64,000 nt of DNA from Rhizobium sp. BK399. GTDB lineage: Bacteria > Pseudomonadota > Alphaproteobacteria > Rhizobiales > Rhizobiaceae. This document shows positions 33,827 through 43,146 of this stretch, one piece after another. The position numbers were made by a program, and so were the translations under genes. Location: positions 1-64,000 of the forward strand of contig NZ_JACIAH010000024.1 of the NCBI RefSeq assembly GCF_014194695.1. Direction: 5' to 3'. How positions within the stretch are numbered: the stretch's first letter is position 1; every line of letters begins with the position of its first letter. The notes below the pieces were generated by a model. That model made no database searches. It had not been told where the DNA came from and worked only from the letters and a program-made list of their open reading frames with translations.

Positions 33827-35428
33827 TTAGTGCGCTCCACCTGCGGAGAGCCGGCCTGGTTTCTTCAGCAGGAGGGACGCTAGCAATGCAACGACGAGCG
33901 CCGCTCCCATCAGAAAGAACGTATCGCTGAACGCCATGATGTTTGCCTGCTGCCGGACCTTGAGGGCAATGGTCACGATAGCCTTGTGCGTCGCAGCGGC
34001 TTGGTCGCTGACGCCGTGGTTCATGTAGTAGGCCGCCAGCTTGGCAATACGGTTACGGGATGACTCGTCGAAAGCGCTGATGGAGTTCGTCAGGATGTTG
34101 GAATGGAACTGCTCTCGCTTGGTGAGGAATGTTTGCAACGACGCTATTCCGACCGCACCGCCGAGGTTGCGCATCATGTTGAACAGGGAGGATGCCGACC
34201 CGGCGTTTTGCTCTTCGATCCCCGCGGTGGCGACTGCCGACAACGGGGTAAAAACAAGAGCCTGGCCGACGGCACGGACGACGTTCGGCCAGAACAGCTG
34301 GTCGCTCGCATAGTCTGCCGTCATGTAGACGTTCATGAAGTTCGAGGCCGCAAACAGCGCGAAGCCGAAGACGATCAGAAGGCGGACGTCAAAAACCTTC
34401 ATCAGTCGCGGAACGAGCGGTATCAGAAGAAGCTGTGGGATGCCTGTCCAGGCAAGCACCGCTCCAATCTGCTGCGAATTGTAACCCTGCACGCGGGAAA
34501 GGTAGATCGGCAGGATGAAGGCCGATCCAAAAAGCGCCATTCCAAGCAGAAAATTCGCGACGATCCCGAACCCGAAGTTTCTCCTGGCGAGAAGCCGGAG
34601 ATTGAGCAATGGGTGCTTGCTTCTAAACTCAATGACGAGAAATAGCGTCAGCGCGATTGCCGCGACAATCGACAGCCGCACGATGAAGTTGGAGCCGAAC
34701 CAATCTTCCTTGTTTCCTTCTTCGAGCACGGTCTGGAGGGCGGCGAGACCAATGGCCATTGTGACGATCCCGAGCCAATCGCCCTTTGCCAATAGGCAGA
34801 GGTCCATGGGCGCGCGATCGAGCGATGCCCAAAGCATGCCGACCATGATCACTCCGGGGACCAGGTTAACGTAGAAGATGAATTCCCAACCGTAGTTCTC
34901 GGTCAGGTAGCCGCCGATGGTTGGTCCTATGGCCGGCGCGAAGGTGGCTGAAAGCGCGAAAAGCGCCAACCCCGTCGGCTGCTTGGGTTTGGGAAGAAGG
35001 GTGATGATAATCGTGAAGGCCATTGGGATAAGCGCTCCGCCGGAAAAACCCTGGACGGCCCGCAACGCGATCATCTGCTGGAGATTGGTCGCGAATGCAC
35101 ATGCGACTGAGAAGACGAGGAAGAGGATCGCGCTGGCGAGAAGGTAGTTGCGGACGGAGAACACGCGCGCAAGCCAGGCGCTCAACGGAATGACGACGAT
35201 CTCGGCGATCAGATAAGAGGTGGATATCCATCCGCCGTCGTCCTTTCCCGCACCGATCGCCCCCTGGATGTCGGCCAGCGACGCGTTGACGATCTGGATG
35301 TTCAGAACAGCCATGAACGCGCCGAGTGTCGAGGCGACGACGGCACACCAGACCCGCAACGTATCTTCGGCCTGTTTTGGAATTGCAATTTGACGGTTGC
35401 TGTTCGCGGAAATAAGAAGAGTAGCCAT
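33827..35428 (-). CDS. DHA2-family MFS multidrug transporter, EmrB-like
   Basis: A 533-residue inner-membrane drug:H+ antiporter with about 14 transmembrane segments. Family signatures are the N-terminal VASTLGAFMAVLNIQIVNAS helix 1, WISTSYLIAEIVVIPLSAWL helix 2 and motif C-like GPTIGGYLTENYGWEFIF. EmrB partners with an EmrA adaptor and an outer-membrane channel to export hydrophobic toxicants. It is the last gene of the operon starting at 38013, 53 bases after the HlyD gene. Confidence 0.93.
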   Translation of the reverse strand: MATLLISANSNRQIAIPKQAEDTLRVWCAVVASTLGAFMAVLNIQIVNASLADIQGAIGAGKDDGGWISTSYLIAEIVVIPLSAWLARVFSVRNYLLASAILFLVFSVACAFATNLQQMIALRAVQGFSGGALIPMAFTIIITLLPKPKQPTGLALFALSATFAPAIGPTIGGYLTENYGWEFIFYVNLVPGVIMVGMLWASLDRAPMDLCLLAKGDWLGIVTMAIGLAALQTVLEEGNKEDWFGSNFIVRLSIVAAIALTLFLVIEFRSKHPLLNLRLLARRNFGFGIVANFLLGMALFGSAFILPIYLSRVQGYNSQQIGAVLAWTGIPQLLLIPLVPRLMKVFDVRLLIVFGFALFAASNFMNVYMTADYASDQLFWPNVVRAVGQALVFTPLSAVATAGIEEQNAGSASSLFNMMRNLGGAVGIASLQTFLTKREQFHSNILTNSISAFDESSRNRIAKLAAYYMNHGVSDQAAATHKAIVTIALKVRQQANIMAFSDTFFLMGAALVVALLASLLLKKPGRLSAGGAH

Positions 35429-35481
35429 GACATGCCTCTCCGTAGTTACGAACGTGCGGGTGAGCTTCGTTTTCGATATTG

Positions 35482-36648
35482 CTATGGCGCTTCCGGCGCG
35501 TAGGCGTCTTTCGTGTCGATTTCCGGCTCCACCGACATGCCTGACCGCAGCGTGGCGGAGAGGCGCTCGTCATCGATGAGGATTTTTACCGGAATGCGCT
35601 GAACGATCTTCGTAAAATTGCCCGTAGCGTTGTCGGGTGGGAGCAGGGAAAACTCCAGGCCGCTGGCGGGAGAGATACTATCGACGTGTCCCTTGATCTT
35701 GAGCTTGGGAAAGCTGTCCACCCTGATCTCGGCTTGTTGGCCAGGGTGCATATGCGTGAGCTGGGTCTCCTTGAAGTTCGCCACGATGTAAACCGCATGC
35801 AACGGGACGACCGCCATCAATTGCGTGCCTGAGGCCACGAACTGTCCAACCCGGACCGATCGTGCGCCGACCGTCCCGTCCACGGCTGCGACAATGCGGG
35901 TATAGGAGAGATTGACGGCTGCTTGATCGACGGCAGCCGTGGCCTTGTCGCGTTGAGCTACCGCCTGATCCCGCTGCGTTCTGAGGACCTGGACCCTGCT
36001 CTGGGCGGAAACGAGAGCAGCCTGATCCCGATCGACCGCTCCGGAAGCCTGGTCCAGGATGGATTTGCTTTGCTCCGCGCGCGATAGGGTCCCCGATCCG
36101 TTCGAGGTCAGCCGAGCATTCCTTGCCGCGTCGGACTTGGCGAAGTTGTAGGAGGCTTTCGATACGTCGACTGAGGCTTTCGCCTGCTCGATAACGGAAG
36201 CTTGCAGTTCGATCTGGGCGTCGAGATTGGCAATCGCAGCTTCAGCGCTCTGCAGGTCGGCTCGGGCGGAGTTGTGGGCGATTTGAAAGTCCCTGTCGTC
36301 GATCGTCGCAAGGACTCGACCGGCATTTACGAAATCGTTGTCGTTGACCAGAACATCCTTGATGTAACCCCCCACCTTGGGGGCGATGGTCGTGTAGTCC
36401 GCCTTAACATAGGCGTCATCTGTCGATTCGATGAACCGTCCCGTCGTCCAGTAGTCGTAGCCGAAGTGAGCGACATATCCCACCACCGCAATAGCGGCGA
36501 TCGCGTATCCGCTCCTTTTGAGCAAGAGTTTCGGGGATCGGGTCCGTACCTTTGAGAGGGGCTCTGCCGTTTGAGGCGCCGCATCCTCGTTCTCCCGGCC
36601 AGTCTCTATGCTTTTGCCGAATGTTTCCTGTCTGGGCAACTCGACCAT
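35482..36648 (-). CDS. HlyD-family membrane-fusion protein, EmrA-like
   Basis: A 388-residue adaptor. A cytosolic N-terminus and one transmembrane helix (YAIAAIAVVGYVAHFGY, about 48-64) are followed by a lipoyl/barrel-sandwich half (DDAYVKADYTTIAPKVGGYI), a long coiled-coil hairpin (about 120-235) and the second half (VNLSYTRIVAAVDGTVG, LMAVVPLHAVYIVANFKETQ). It links the EmrB-like pump to an outer-membrane channel. AAAGGAC precedes the ATG. Confidence 0.93.
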   Translation of the reverse strand: MVELPRQETFGKSIETGRENEDAAPQTAEPLSKVRTRSPKLLLKRSGYAIAAIAVVGYVAHFGYDYWTTGRFIESTDDAYVKADYTTIAPKVGGYIKDVLVNDNDFVNAGRVLATIDDRDFQIAHNSARADLQSAEAAIANLDAQIELQASVIEQAKASVDVSKASYNFAKSDAARNARLTSNGSGTLSRAEQSKSILDQASGAVDRDQAALVSAQSRVQVLRTQRDQAVAQRDKATAAVDQAAVNLSYTRIVAAVDGTVGARSVRVGQFVASGTQLMAVVPLHAVYIVANFKETQLTHMHPGQQAEIRVDSFPKLKIKGHVDSISPASGLEFSLLPPDNATGNFTKIVQRIPVKILIDDERLSATLRSGMSVEPEIDTKDAYAPEAP

Positions 36649-36734
36649 GGCCCTGTCCTTTCAACACTTAGGTTGGCAGGTCTGCTTGGCCGTCGGGCAC
36701 GGTTTTACGCGCCCGGCGGCCGGATTCCTCTGTG

Positions 36735-37493
36735 TCAGGCCGCGGCTTGTGAGCGTTGCGCGTGCCACGTCCTGAAGTCGAGAGTTCCGAGCTTGGCGGT
36801 ACCTAAAGGAACCAATGCCCGGTCATCGACCAGCGTGCCGAAATACCGCGCCTGAGGATCGACAAGAACCTTCCGACTATCGCCGATGGAAGCGAGATAT
36901 TCGATTACGAAGTCGCTCATCGGTTTTTTCTCGGGTCCGGCGATTTCTATCGTTCGGTTCTCGGCGGTGGCGGTCGCCGCTTCCGCGACGAAGCCTGCAA
37001 CCTCGTCGGCGGCTATCGGTTGGAACGCGCCATGCGACACGTGGACAGCTCCATCGACCGTGGCACTATCAGCGATACCTCCCAGAAATTCGAGAAACTG
37101 CGTCGACCGCACGATCGTATATGGAGCGCCATCCTTCTTGATAAGCGCTTCCTGTGCGAGTTTCGCCCTGAAGTAGCCGTTCTCCGGAGATCGCTCGATC
37201 CCGACGATGGAGAGCGCGACATGGTGGCGAACTCCGGCGGCACGCTCCGCCTTGAGCAGATTGGTCGTTGACGTCTCGAAGAACAAAAGCACGGCGCTCG
37301 GTTCCCAGGAGGGGGAGTTCGTGACGTCTATTACGACGTTTGCTCCAGCCAGCGCGCCGCCGAGACCTTCGCCCGTGAGAGAGTTGACTCCAGTGGACGG
37401 AGAGGACTGAACTACCTCGTGCCCACGCGTTCGCAGGCGCTCGGCAACTTTCGTCCCGATAAGGCCTGAGCCTCCGATGATGACGATTTTCAT
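36735..37493 (-). CDS. NmrA/atypical SDR NAD(P)-binding protein
   Basis: A 252-residue atypical SDR. It begins MKIVIIGGSGLIGTKVAERL with the GGSGLIG dinucleotide motif at 7-13, lacks the YxxxK catalytic pair of classical SDRs, and carries a C-terminal substrate-like region (NRTIEIAGPEKKPMSDFV). Relatives act as redox sensors or quinone reductases. It lies 97 bases after the cupin gene and 86 bases before the pump adaptor. Confidence 0.88.
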   Translation of the reverse strand: MKIVIIGGSGLIGTKVAERLRTRGHEVVQSSPSTGVNSLTGEGLGGALAGANVVIDVTNSPSWEPSAVLLFFETSTTNLLKAERAAGVRHHVALSIVGIERSPENGYFRAKLAQEALIKKDGAPYTIVRSTQFLEFLGGIADSATVDGAVHVSHGAFQPIAADEVAGFVAEAATATAENRTIEIAGPEKKPMSDFVIEYLASIGDSRKVLVDPQARYFGTLVDDRALVPLGTAKLGTLDFRTWHAQRSQAAA

Positions 37494-37590
37494 GGTTCCA
37501 TACCTTGTTTGGGGGCGGCACATCAATGTTCGGATGTGGCCGCCGAAGTTCAGAGAAGAGCCGGCTTGAGAGAGCCGTACCGCCGCAACC

Positions 37591-38013
37591 CTAATCGGTA
37601 GCGCCATCCGGTATCGTGAGCTTCGTTTCATCAGTGTCGACAACGAAGACCGCGAGAATTTTGGCGGGCTTCGTATCGCTGGCATTGGCGCTGACCTGGT
37701 GGTGGTCACCGGGGACTTCGATCCAGTTTTCACCGGTCTTGTAGATTGTCACCTTACCGTCGTTGAGCTGGCTCTTAATCTCGCCTTCGATGACCGTGGC
37801 GTAGATGAATGCGCTTTTGGCATGGGTATGCGACGGGTTATGGCCACCTGGCCCGTACTCGACGAGCACGCCGCGCATGCTCTTGCCTGGTACGTTGGGG
37901 AGGGGGTGGTCGAAGACCACGGAGACTTTGGCGTTGTGAGGTTTGTCCGCCGCGCCGGCCGGTACTGCAATCAGTGCCGAGCAAAACAAAAAGGTCGCGA
38001 GCTTTCGCATCAT
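37591..38013 (-). CDS. Secreted cupin-domain protein
   Basis: A 140-residue protein with a signal peptide (MMRKLATFLFCSALIAVPAGAA). A single cupin barrel follows, with the metal-ligand pattern GGHNPSHTH (His residues of motif 1) and motif 2 near WIEVPGDHHQVSANAS. These small periplasmic cupins have no fixed function. GAAGGAGAAGC supports the first of two adjacent ATGs. It is the first gene of the operon leading to the EmrAB-like pump and is divergent from the MBL hydrolase. Confidence 0.88.
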   Translation of the reverse strand: MMRKLATFLFCSALIAVPAGAADKPHNAKVSVVFDHPLPNVPGKSMRGVLVEYGPGGHNPSHTHAKSAFIYATVIEGEIKSQLNDGKVTIYKTGENWIEVPGDHHQVSANASDTKPAKILAVFVVDTDETKLTIPDGATD

Positions 38014-38319
38014 GCTTCTCCTTCGCTTTTGATCCTGCCTATGACCGGCTGGGATCGTATGCGACCTGCGAGGAAGAAAAATAGATATACCAAGGTTAGT
38101 AATCGGCCTGGCGCAAGGCCACTCGCCAAACGCCTGCCTTTGATGAAGCGAGTAGAAGGCTTTGGCAGGGAGTAGAGTCGGCGGAAAAAGCACTGCCAAG
38201 GAGGTCGCGTCGCAGCACCCCCAAACCTAAGCATACCTCGACCACATCTTGTCCCCGATCTAAGGTTCTGATCGCGACCTATGACCGACAGCTCTCAACA
38301 ACCTTATCTGGAGCCTATC

Positions 38320-39258
38320 ATGTCAACGGTAGATGCAAGACCCACCACCACGTCGATCCCTGGGCCTATACTCGGTAACCCTCAAGGCGAACTGGTCCCC
38401 TCGCGCTATGCAGTGCGCGTTGGCGACATCGACGTACTTGTGATCAGCGACGGCGTGCTGACGCCGCCGGCCGAGTCAATGGCCACCAACGCCGACCCGG
38501 CAACTCGGTCGGCCTGGCTGGACAACATGTTCTTGTCGAAAGAGGCCTTCGACTGGGCCTTAAATGCGGTCGTCGTGCACAGCGGCAGCCAGACGATACT
38601 GATAGACAGTGGTCTGGGGGAAGAGTATCCGGACTTCCCAAGGGCCGGCTTGTTTGTTCAGCGGCTGGAGGCGGCAGGCGTCGATCTCGCGGCGGTCACG
38701 GACGTAATCCTCACCCACATGCATTTCGACCACGTCGGCGGCTTGCTTGCTGACGGTGTCAAGGAACGGTTACGGCCGAACCTCAGGATTCATGTGTCTT
38801 CAGCGGAAGCCGAATTTTGGCAGTCGCCCGACTTCTCTCGGACCGCCATGCCACCGCCTCTTGTCGAACTCGCACGGCGTGCATCTTTGGAATTCTTGCG
38901 CGAATACGGCAGCCATCTTCGAACATTCGTGGATGAGGCCAAGGTAGCGCCGGGCGTCACCGTCGCTCGCACGGGCGGCCATACCCCTGGACATAGTGTT
39001 GTACGCCTTGCGTCTGGCGGCGAGCGACTGATGTTCGCAGGCGACGCCATCTTCCCCGTTTCGTTCGATCATCCGGAATGGCACAACGGCTTCGAGCACG
39101 ACCCAGAGGAAGCGACGCGAGTTCGCCTTCGTCTCATGCATGAACTCGCCGCCAATGGGTCTTGGTTGGTATCGACGCACTTGCCTTTCCCCTCCGTGGG
39201 GCGTGTGGCGGCTGCCGGCGATCTGTTTCGCTGGGTTCCGGTATGGTGGGATTTCTGA
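38320..39258 (+). CDS. MBL-fold metallo-hydrolase
   Basis: A 312-residue metallo-beta-lactamase-fold enzyme. The zinc motif THMHFDHVGG is present, followed by His in RTGGHTPGHSV and Asp in MFAGDAIFP. This is the lactonase/glyoxalase II-like subgroup; quorum-lactonase activity is possible but unproven. Start at 38320 has GGAG 7 bases upstream; an ATG at 38281 lacks one. Its divergent orientation to the cupin-pump operon places a shared regulatory region at 38014-38319. Confidence 0.88.
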   Translation: MSTVDARPTTTSIPGPILGNPQGELVPSRYAVRVGDIDVLVISDGVLTPPAESMATNADPATRSAWLDNMFLSKEAFDWALNAVVVHSGSQTILIDSGLGEEYPDFPRAGLFVQRLEAAGVDLAAVTDVILTHMHFDHVGGLLADGVKERLRPNLRIHVSSAEAEFWQSPDFSRTAMPPPLVELARRASLEFLREYGSHLRTFVDEAKVAPGVTVARTGGHTPGHSVVRLASGGERLMFAGDAIFPVSFDHPEWHNGFEHDPEEATRVRLRLMHELAANGSWLVSTHLPFPSVGRVAAAGDLFRWVPVWWDF

Positions 39259-39331
39259 GTATCGCTTGCGGCCCGAAATGAGTTGTATCGGCGCAGTCTA
39301 TTTTGATGCCTGACTTTCTCAGCAGGCGCTT

Positions 39332-39530
39332 CTAGGACGCCCGTTTCGGCCTTTGCTTGAAGCGGGCGTCGTCCATTGCTGCTCTGCCGATGGACGCTCC
39401 ACCATCGACATTCAACATCTGCCCTATCATCATGCTAGCGTCGTCGGGCAACAGATATTCGATAGCCGAGGCGACTTCATCGGCTGTCCGAAGCGTCCCA
39501 TAGGCACGCCCGACATAGCAGGCCTCGCCA
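39332..39530 (-). pseudogene. SDR C-terminal remnant
   Basis: The minus strand encodes RTADEVASAIEYLLPDDASM then IGQMLNVDGGASIGRAAMDD, the standard C-terminal end of classical SDRs (the VDGG motif), stopping at TAG 39332-39334. Upstream of GRFG the frame shifts and no Rossmann domain is found. A short tail of a lost dehydrogenase. Confidence 0.7.
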
Positions 39531-39804
39531 GGGCCGCCAACAGGATTGTTTGCCCGGAACAGGTCGTTTTACGTGGGGTCGGCGTCGATAATCTGAGCTT
39601 CGCTCAATCTGATTTCTGCGGACCCGTCAATCGTCCAGTGCGATCCCAGGCAACGGTCCTTTTGCCGGACCATTCAAATTGCTCGTGCCCGGCACGGCGT
39701 GTTCCGCGGGCCAGTTGATAAACATAGCGGGTTCTCGATCTTAGCGCTAATCGAGAGCCGCCGCACCACGTGCATGGCGATGACCGCCTATGGCGTCATG
39801 CACT

Positions 39805-40242
39805 TTAGGTACTTGGTTTCAGATTGCGGAGACGCGCAGCCTCCGCATCGCTGAGGTGACCAACGCTGACGGGCAGGAGCCGCTCAAGTCCGGCGCGCAT
39901 TTCATCCTGGTCGACGCTTCCTTTGTGGGTCGGATCCAACACGTTCCAATGCCTATCCACGACGGCCGCGTCGTAGGGCCGGTCGTTTGCCGCGGCGAGT
40001 TCTTTGTTGCTCTGGGCGTATTCCTCCTTCGAGACCCTGCCGTCTTCATTGGTGTCGGCTGCGAAGTTTGACTGTACCAGCCTTCGGTAAAAATCGTCCA
40101 CCAACTGTGCGTCGGTCTTCAGCGCCGGAATCTTGGTGGGAGTAGACGAGGGTAGTTCAAATTTCTCATCGCTGACGGACGGGGAGTTTCCCGTTTGGCG
40201 GGCTAACACACTGTAAACCGAGCTGTGAAAATCGATTTTCAT
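39805..40242 (-). CDS. EF-hand domain protein
   Basis: A 145-residue protein with two EF-hand loops. Loop 1 (63-74, DTNEDGRVSKEE) is canonical with D/N/D/V/S/E at positions 1, 3, 5, 8, 9 and 12. Loop 2 (103-114, DPTHKGSVDQDE) is slightly degenerate at position 5 (Lys) but keeps the Gly and terminal Glu. No obvious signal peptide is seen. It probably binds Ca2+. A GGAGG site lies before the ATG. It stands alone between remnants. Confidence 0.82.
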   Translation of the reverse strand: MKIDFHSSVYSVLARQTGNSPSVSDEKFELPSSTPTKIPALKTDAQLVDDFYRRLVQSNFAADTNEDGRVSKEEYAQSNKELAAANDRPYDAAVVDRHWNVLDPTHKGSVDQDEMRAGLERLLPVSVGHLSDAEAARLRNLKPST

Positions 40243-40379
40243 AGAAACCTCCTGGGCAAAAGCCAGGAGACCATGGTCGCAACGGCTTGCCTGAAACTGG
40301 TCGTTTTCTGGAATTCAGCCACTCTGTGACAGCTGCCATCGATTTCTCGATCCCGCAGTTCTTTCGGCATCCCGAGGCA

Positions 40380-40543
40380 ACGCGTACGAACTTTTGGCTG
40401 CCCTCGAACGCCAGGCTGGCCGGGAGCCTTAGGAACGCCCGCTGGGGCATTCCAAAAGGCCATATCGCCCCGGGTGAGACGAGCACGTTGCCGCAAGTCG
40501 CGAAGCGTTCGAGGAGGCGGGAGCCAAAGGATTGAAAGCTTGA
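40380..40543 (+). pseudogene. Nudix hydrolase remnant
   Basis: The plus strand encodes WGIPKGHIAPGE, then after a one-base shift EHVAASREAFEEAGAKGLKA and a TGA at 40541. The REAFEEAG box is the Nudix catalytic signature. The N-terminal part is scrambled and the frame is broken inside the Nudix box, so the enzyme is lost. Confidence 0.65.
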
Positions 40544-40565
40544 AGGCTCGTTCTCATGTCGAGGT

Positions 40566-40824
40566 TCACTCGCGGAAGTGTCCTCGCTGGCCATTGACCT
40601 CCCGAGAAAGGTGTGAGGAAACAACAAAGATTTCTGACCATTCTTCGGGATTCGCCCCGCAATCGAGGGCCGAGAACCGCCCGCCCTTGACCTCCGTGAC
40701 GTGGTAGCCGGCCCTCCTCGTACGACAATATCAACGGCAAATTCGGCGCGGAGCCGACGTGGGACAGGAGTTGTCCCAAAGTGATGTCCAATGTCGTCGA
40801 AACCGTCTTGATGATCGAGTCCAT
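40566..40824 (-). pseudogene. DUF6428-type ars-linked gene, frameshifted
   Basis: From the ATG at 40824 the frame starts MDSIIKTVSTTLDITLGQLL and NLPLILSYEEG. After about 40718 the homologous reading continues in another frame as GYHVTEVKGGRFSALDCGAN and EEWSEIFV, ending at a TGA at 40566. This matches a small protein family seen next to arsR genes in many proteobacteria. One frameshift inactivates it. It is divergent from the arsR at 40867. Confidence 0.72.
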
Positions 40825-40848
40825 ATGCGCTACCCCTCTGATCAATGT

Positions 40849-40864
40849 TTCAAGGAATATTGAA
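40849..40864. promoter_or_regulatory. Probable ArsR operator of the arsR-MFS unit
   Basis: TTCAA, 6 bases, TTGAA forms an inverted repeat ending 2 bases before the arsR ATG at 40867. It lies in the 42-base gap to the divergent DUF6428 gene, so it could control both directions. ArsR dimers bind such AT-rich dyads; assignment by position. Confidence 0.55.
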
Positions 40865-40866
40865 TT

Positions 40867-41229
40867 ATGGAAGAACGTCAAGCCCTTATGTCTTTCGCGG
40901 CGCTGTCGCAAGAAACCCGCTTGGGCGTCGTACGCACGCTCGTGGTCGCCGGTCCGGATGGAATGGCGGCGGGTGCGATCGCCGAGAAGATGGGTGTCTC
41001 TCCGTCGAACATCTCGTTCCATCTCAAGGAACTCGAACGGGCCGGGCTGATCGACCAGCGGAGGGAGTCCCGATCGATCGTCTACAGCGCGAACTACGAG
41101 GCACTATCGGGGCTAGTCACGTTCCTTATGCACGACTGCTGCGCGGGACATCTGCGAGTACTTGGGGTTGGCGAAGGTGAGGGAGCCTGCTGCTCTACCG
41201 AGACGTCGGAAGAGAACCAAAATGCGTGA
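40867..41229 (+). CDS. arsR: ArsR/SmtB-family metalloregulator
   Basis: A 120-residue winged-helix repressor (ALSQETRLGVVRTLV, VSPSNISFHLKELERAGLI). The C-terminal region has vicinal cysteines CC in MHDCCAGH and again GACCST, the kind of C-terminal As(III) site seen in rhizobial ArsR proteins rather than the helix-3 CxC site of E. coli. Its last 8 bases overlap the start of the MFS gene, so the two are one operon. Confidence 0.92.
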   Translation: MEERQALMSFAALSQETRLGVVRTLVVAGPDGMAAGAIAEKMGVSPSNISFHLKELERAGLIDQRRESRSIVYSANYEALSGLVTFLMHDCCAGHLRVLGVGEGEGACCSTETSEENQNA

Positions 41230-42433
41230 TACGAAGAACGCGATTTCGCTCGCAACGATTTTCGCGCTCGGCCTGACCCAGATCATCGGCTACGGGACGC
41301 TCTACTATTCGTTTTCAATCCTCGCGCCCGGAATGGCGAAGGACCTCGGGATCACTCTCGAGCAGGTCTTCGGCGTGTTCTCGGTGTCGCTCCTCGTCGG
41401 TGGGCTTTCGGCCCCGATGATTGGAAAACAGATGGACGGGATCGGGGCGGCGACCGTGCTGACCGTCGGCTCGCTTTTCTCGGCACTGACGCTCGCCCTT
41501 TGCGCTTGGTCACCGTCGGTCGCCGTGTTCGCGCTCGCTATCGTCCTGCTAGAGGTATCCTCCGGGATGGTCCAGTACCAGGCTGCCTTCGCGGCGCTCG
41601 TCGAAAGCGATCCAAAGACGGCCTCCCGGAGCATCACCTATCTGACGCTCATCGGCGGCTTTGCCTCCACGATCTTCTGGCCGATCTCGGCGGCGCTGAT
41701 GGGATATATGTCGTGGCGGGAAATCTACCTGGTGTTCGCAGCCCTCAATCTGGTCGTTTGCATGCCCCTGCATTTCTGGATGATGCGGAAGGGTAAGGCG
41801 GCAAGCGCCAACGGAACCGCTCGCGAACGACAACGAGTGATCGGCGCAATCCCGCCGGAGGCCCGCCGGGGTGCGATGGTCGTCGTCTCGGCCGCCTTCG
41901 CGATCCTCGGGTTCACTCTGGCATCGATCCTCGCGCACATGGTTCCGATGCTCGGTGATCTCGGTCTTGGAGCGGCCGCGGTGGTCATCGGCTCGCTTTT
42001 CGGACCCGCCCAGGTTCTGAGCCGCCTGCTCAATATGATCTTCGGCACGCGCCTGTTGCCGCCCATGCTTGCGGTCATATCGGCTGCGCTCATGGTCGTC
42101 GGCATCTTGATCCTCGGCCTGAGTGGAAGCTGGCTGCCGGGAGCCGTCGCCTTCGCGATCTGCCTTGGTCTCGGCTCGGGGATCAATTCGATCGCACAGG
42201 GCAGCCTTCCGCTTTATCTGTTCGGCAGCGACGGCTACGGAGCGATCACGGGCAGGATGGCGGCCGCCCGCCTCGCATTGGGAGCTGCCGCGCCTTTCGC
42301 CTTTGCGATGGCTATGGAACTGCTTGGCATCAGTCTGTCATTGTTCGTCACGGCCGCGCTCGGGATGGTCGGCATGGCCGCATTCGTCAGCGTGGCGATG
42401 GCGACGAAACGTAGCGTTGTCGCCGCTGGCTGA
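41222..42433 (+). CDS. MFS transporter linked to arsR, ArsK-like candidate
   Basis: A 403-residue 12-helix MFS protein starting MRDTKNAISLATIFALGLTQ, overlapping arsR by 8 bases. Its neighbours suggest a role in exporting an arsenical. ArsK, an MFS exporter of trivalent arsenicals and antimonite described in Agrobacterium, is the closest idea, but I cannot verify homology by eye. It ends 2 bases before the stop of the convergent arsH gene. Confidence 0.82.
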   Translation: MRDTKNAISLATIFALGLTQIIGYGTLYYSFSILAPGMAKDLGITLEQVFGVFSVSLLVGGLSAPMIGKQMDGIGAATVLTVGSLFSALTLALCAWSPSVAVFALAIVLLEVSSGMVQYQAAFAALVESDPKTASRSITYLTLIGGFASTIFWPISAALMGYMSWREIYLVFAALNLVVCMPLHFWMMRKGKAASANGTARERQRVIGAIPPEARRGAMVVVSAAFAILGFTLASILAHMVPMLGDLGLGAAAVVIGSLFGPAQVLSRLLNMIFGTRLLPPMLAVISAALMVVGILILGLSGSWLPGAVAFAICLGLGSGINSIAQGSLPLYLFGSDGYGAITGRMAAARLALGAAAPFAFAMAMELLGISLSLFVTAALGMVGMAAFVSVAMATKRSVVAAG

Positions 42434-42435
42434 GA

Positions 42436-43146
42436 TCAGATCGACTTCAGCTGAACCCGCTGTTCGAGCTTGGCCGCGTCTTCCTTCCGCTCGCTGTAGC
42501 GGTCGGTGAGGTAGGACGAGGCGTCGCGAGTCAGCAAAGTGAACTTCACCAGTTCCTCGCAGACGTCGACGACACGGTCGTAGTAGGACGACGGCTTCAT
42601 CCGCCCGTCGGCATCGAACTGCTGATATGCCTTGGCGACAGAAGACTGATTGGGGATCGTGATCATCCGCATCCAGCGGCCGAGGATGCGAAGCTGGCCG
42701 ACGGCATTGAATGACTGCGAGCCGCCAGATACCTGCATTACCGCGAGCGTCTTTCCCTGCGTTGGCCGCACCGACCCGACGGCAAGGGGAATCCAGTCGA
42801 TCTGGGACTTCATGACGCCGGTCATCGCGCCATGGCGCTCGGGGCTGACCCATACCTGGCCTTCGGACCATTCGGAAAGTTCACGAAGTTCCTGCACCTT
42901 GGGATGGCTGACGGGAGCTTCATCTGGCAGGGGGAGGCCCTTGGGATCGAACACCCGAACCTCGCATCCCATTCGCTCCAGCAGACGGCGTGCCTCGTGA
43001 GCGAGAAACCTGCTGTAGGAAACGTCACGGAGCGATCCGTAGAGGATCAGGATGCGCGGCTTGTGTGTCGGGAACCGCGGGCGGAGCGCTTCGAGGTCAG
43101 GCTGGCGAAGATGCCGCTCCTCGAGAGCGGGAAATTCCTCAGACAA
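42436..43146 (-). CDS. arsH: ArsH, NADPH-dependent FMN reductase/organoarsenical oxidase
   Basis: A 236-residue flavodoxin-like protein of the ArsH family (RHLRQPDLEALRP, ILILYGSLRDVSYSRFLAHE, FMN phosphate loop GSLRDVSYSR, and WVSPERHGAMTGVMKSQIDW). ArsH oxidises trivalent organoarsenicals or acts as a flavin reductase. The chosen start is TTG at 43146, which overlaps the arsC stop by 8 bases and has AAGGGG upstream; a longer start at 43200 would lie well inside arsC. It is the last gene of the ars operon. Confidence 0.92.
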   Translation of the reverse strand: MSEEFPALEERHLRQPDLEALRPRFPTHKPRILILYGSLRDVSYSRFLAHEARRLLERMGCEVRVFDPKGLPLPDEAPVSHPKVQELRELSEWSEGQVWVSPERHGAMTGVMKSQIDWIPLAVGSVRPTQGKTLAVMQVSGGSQSFNAVGQLRILGRWMRMITIPNQSSVAKAYQQFDADGRMKPSSYYDRVVDVCEELVKFTLLTRDASSYLTDRYSERKEDAAKLEQRVQLKSI

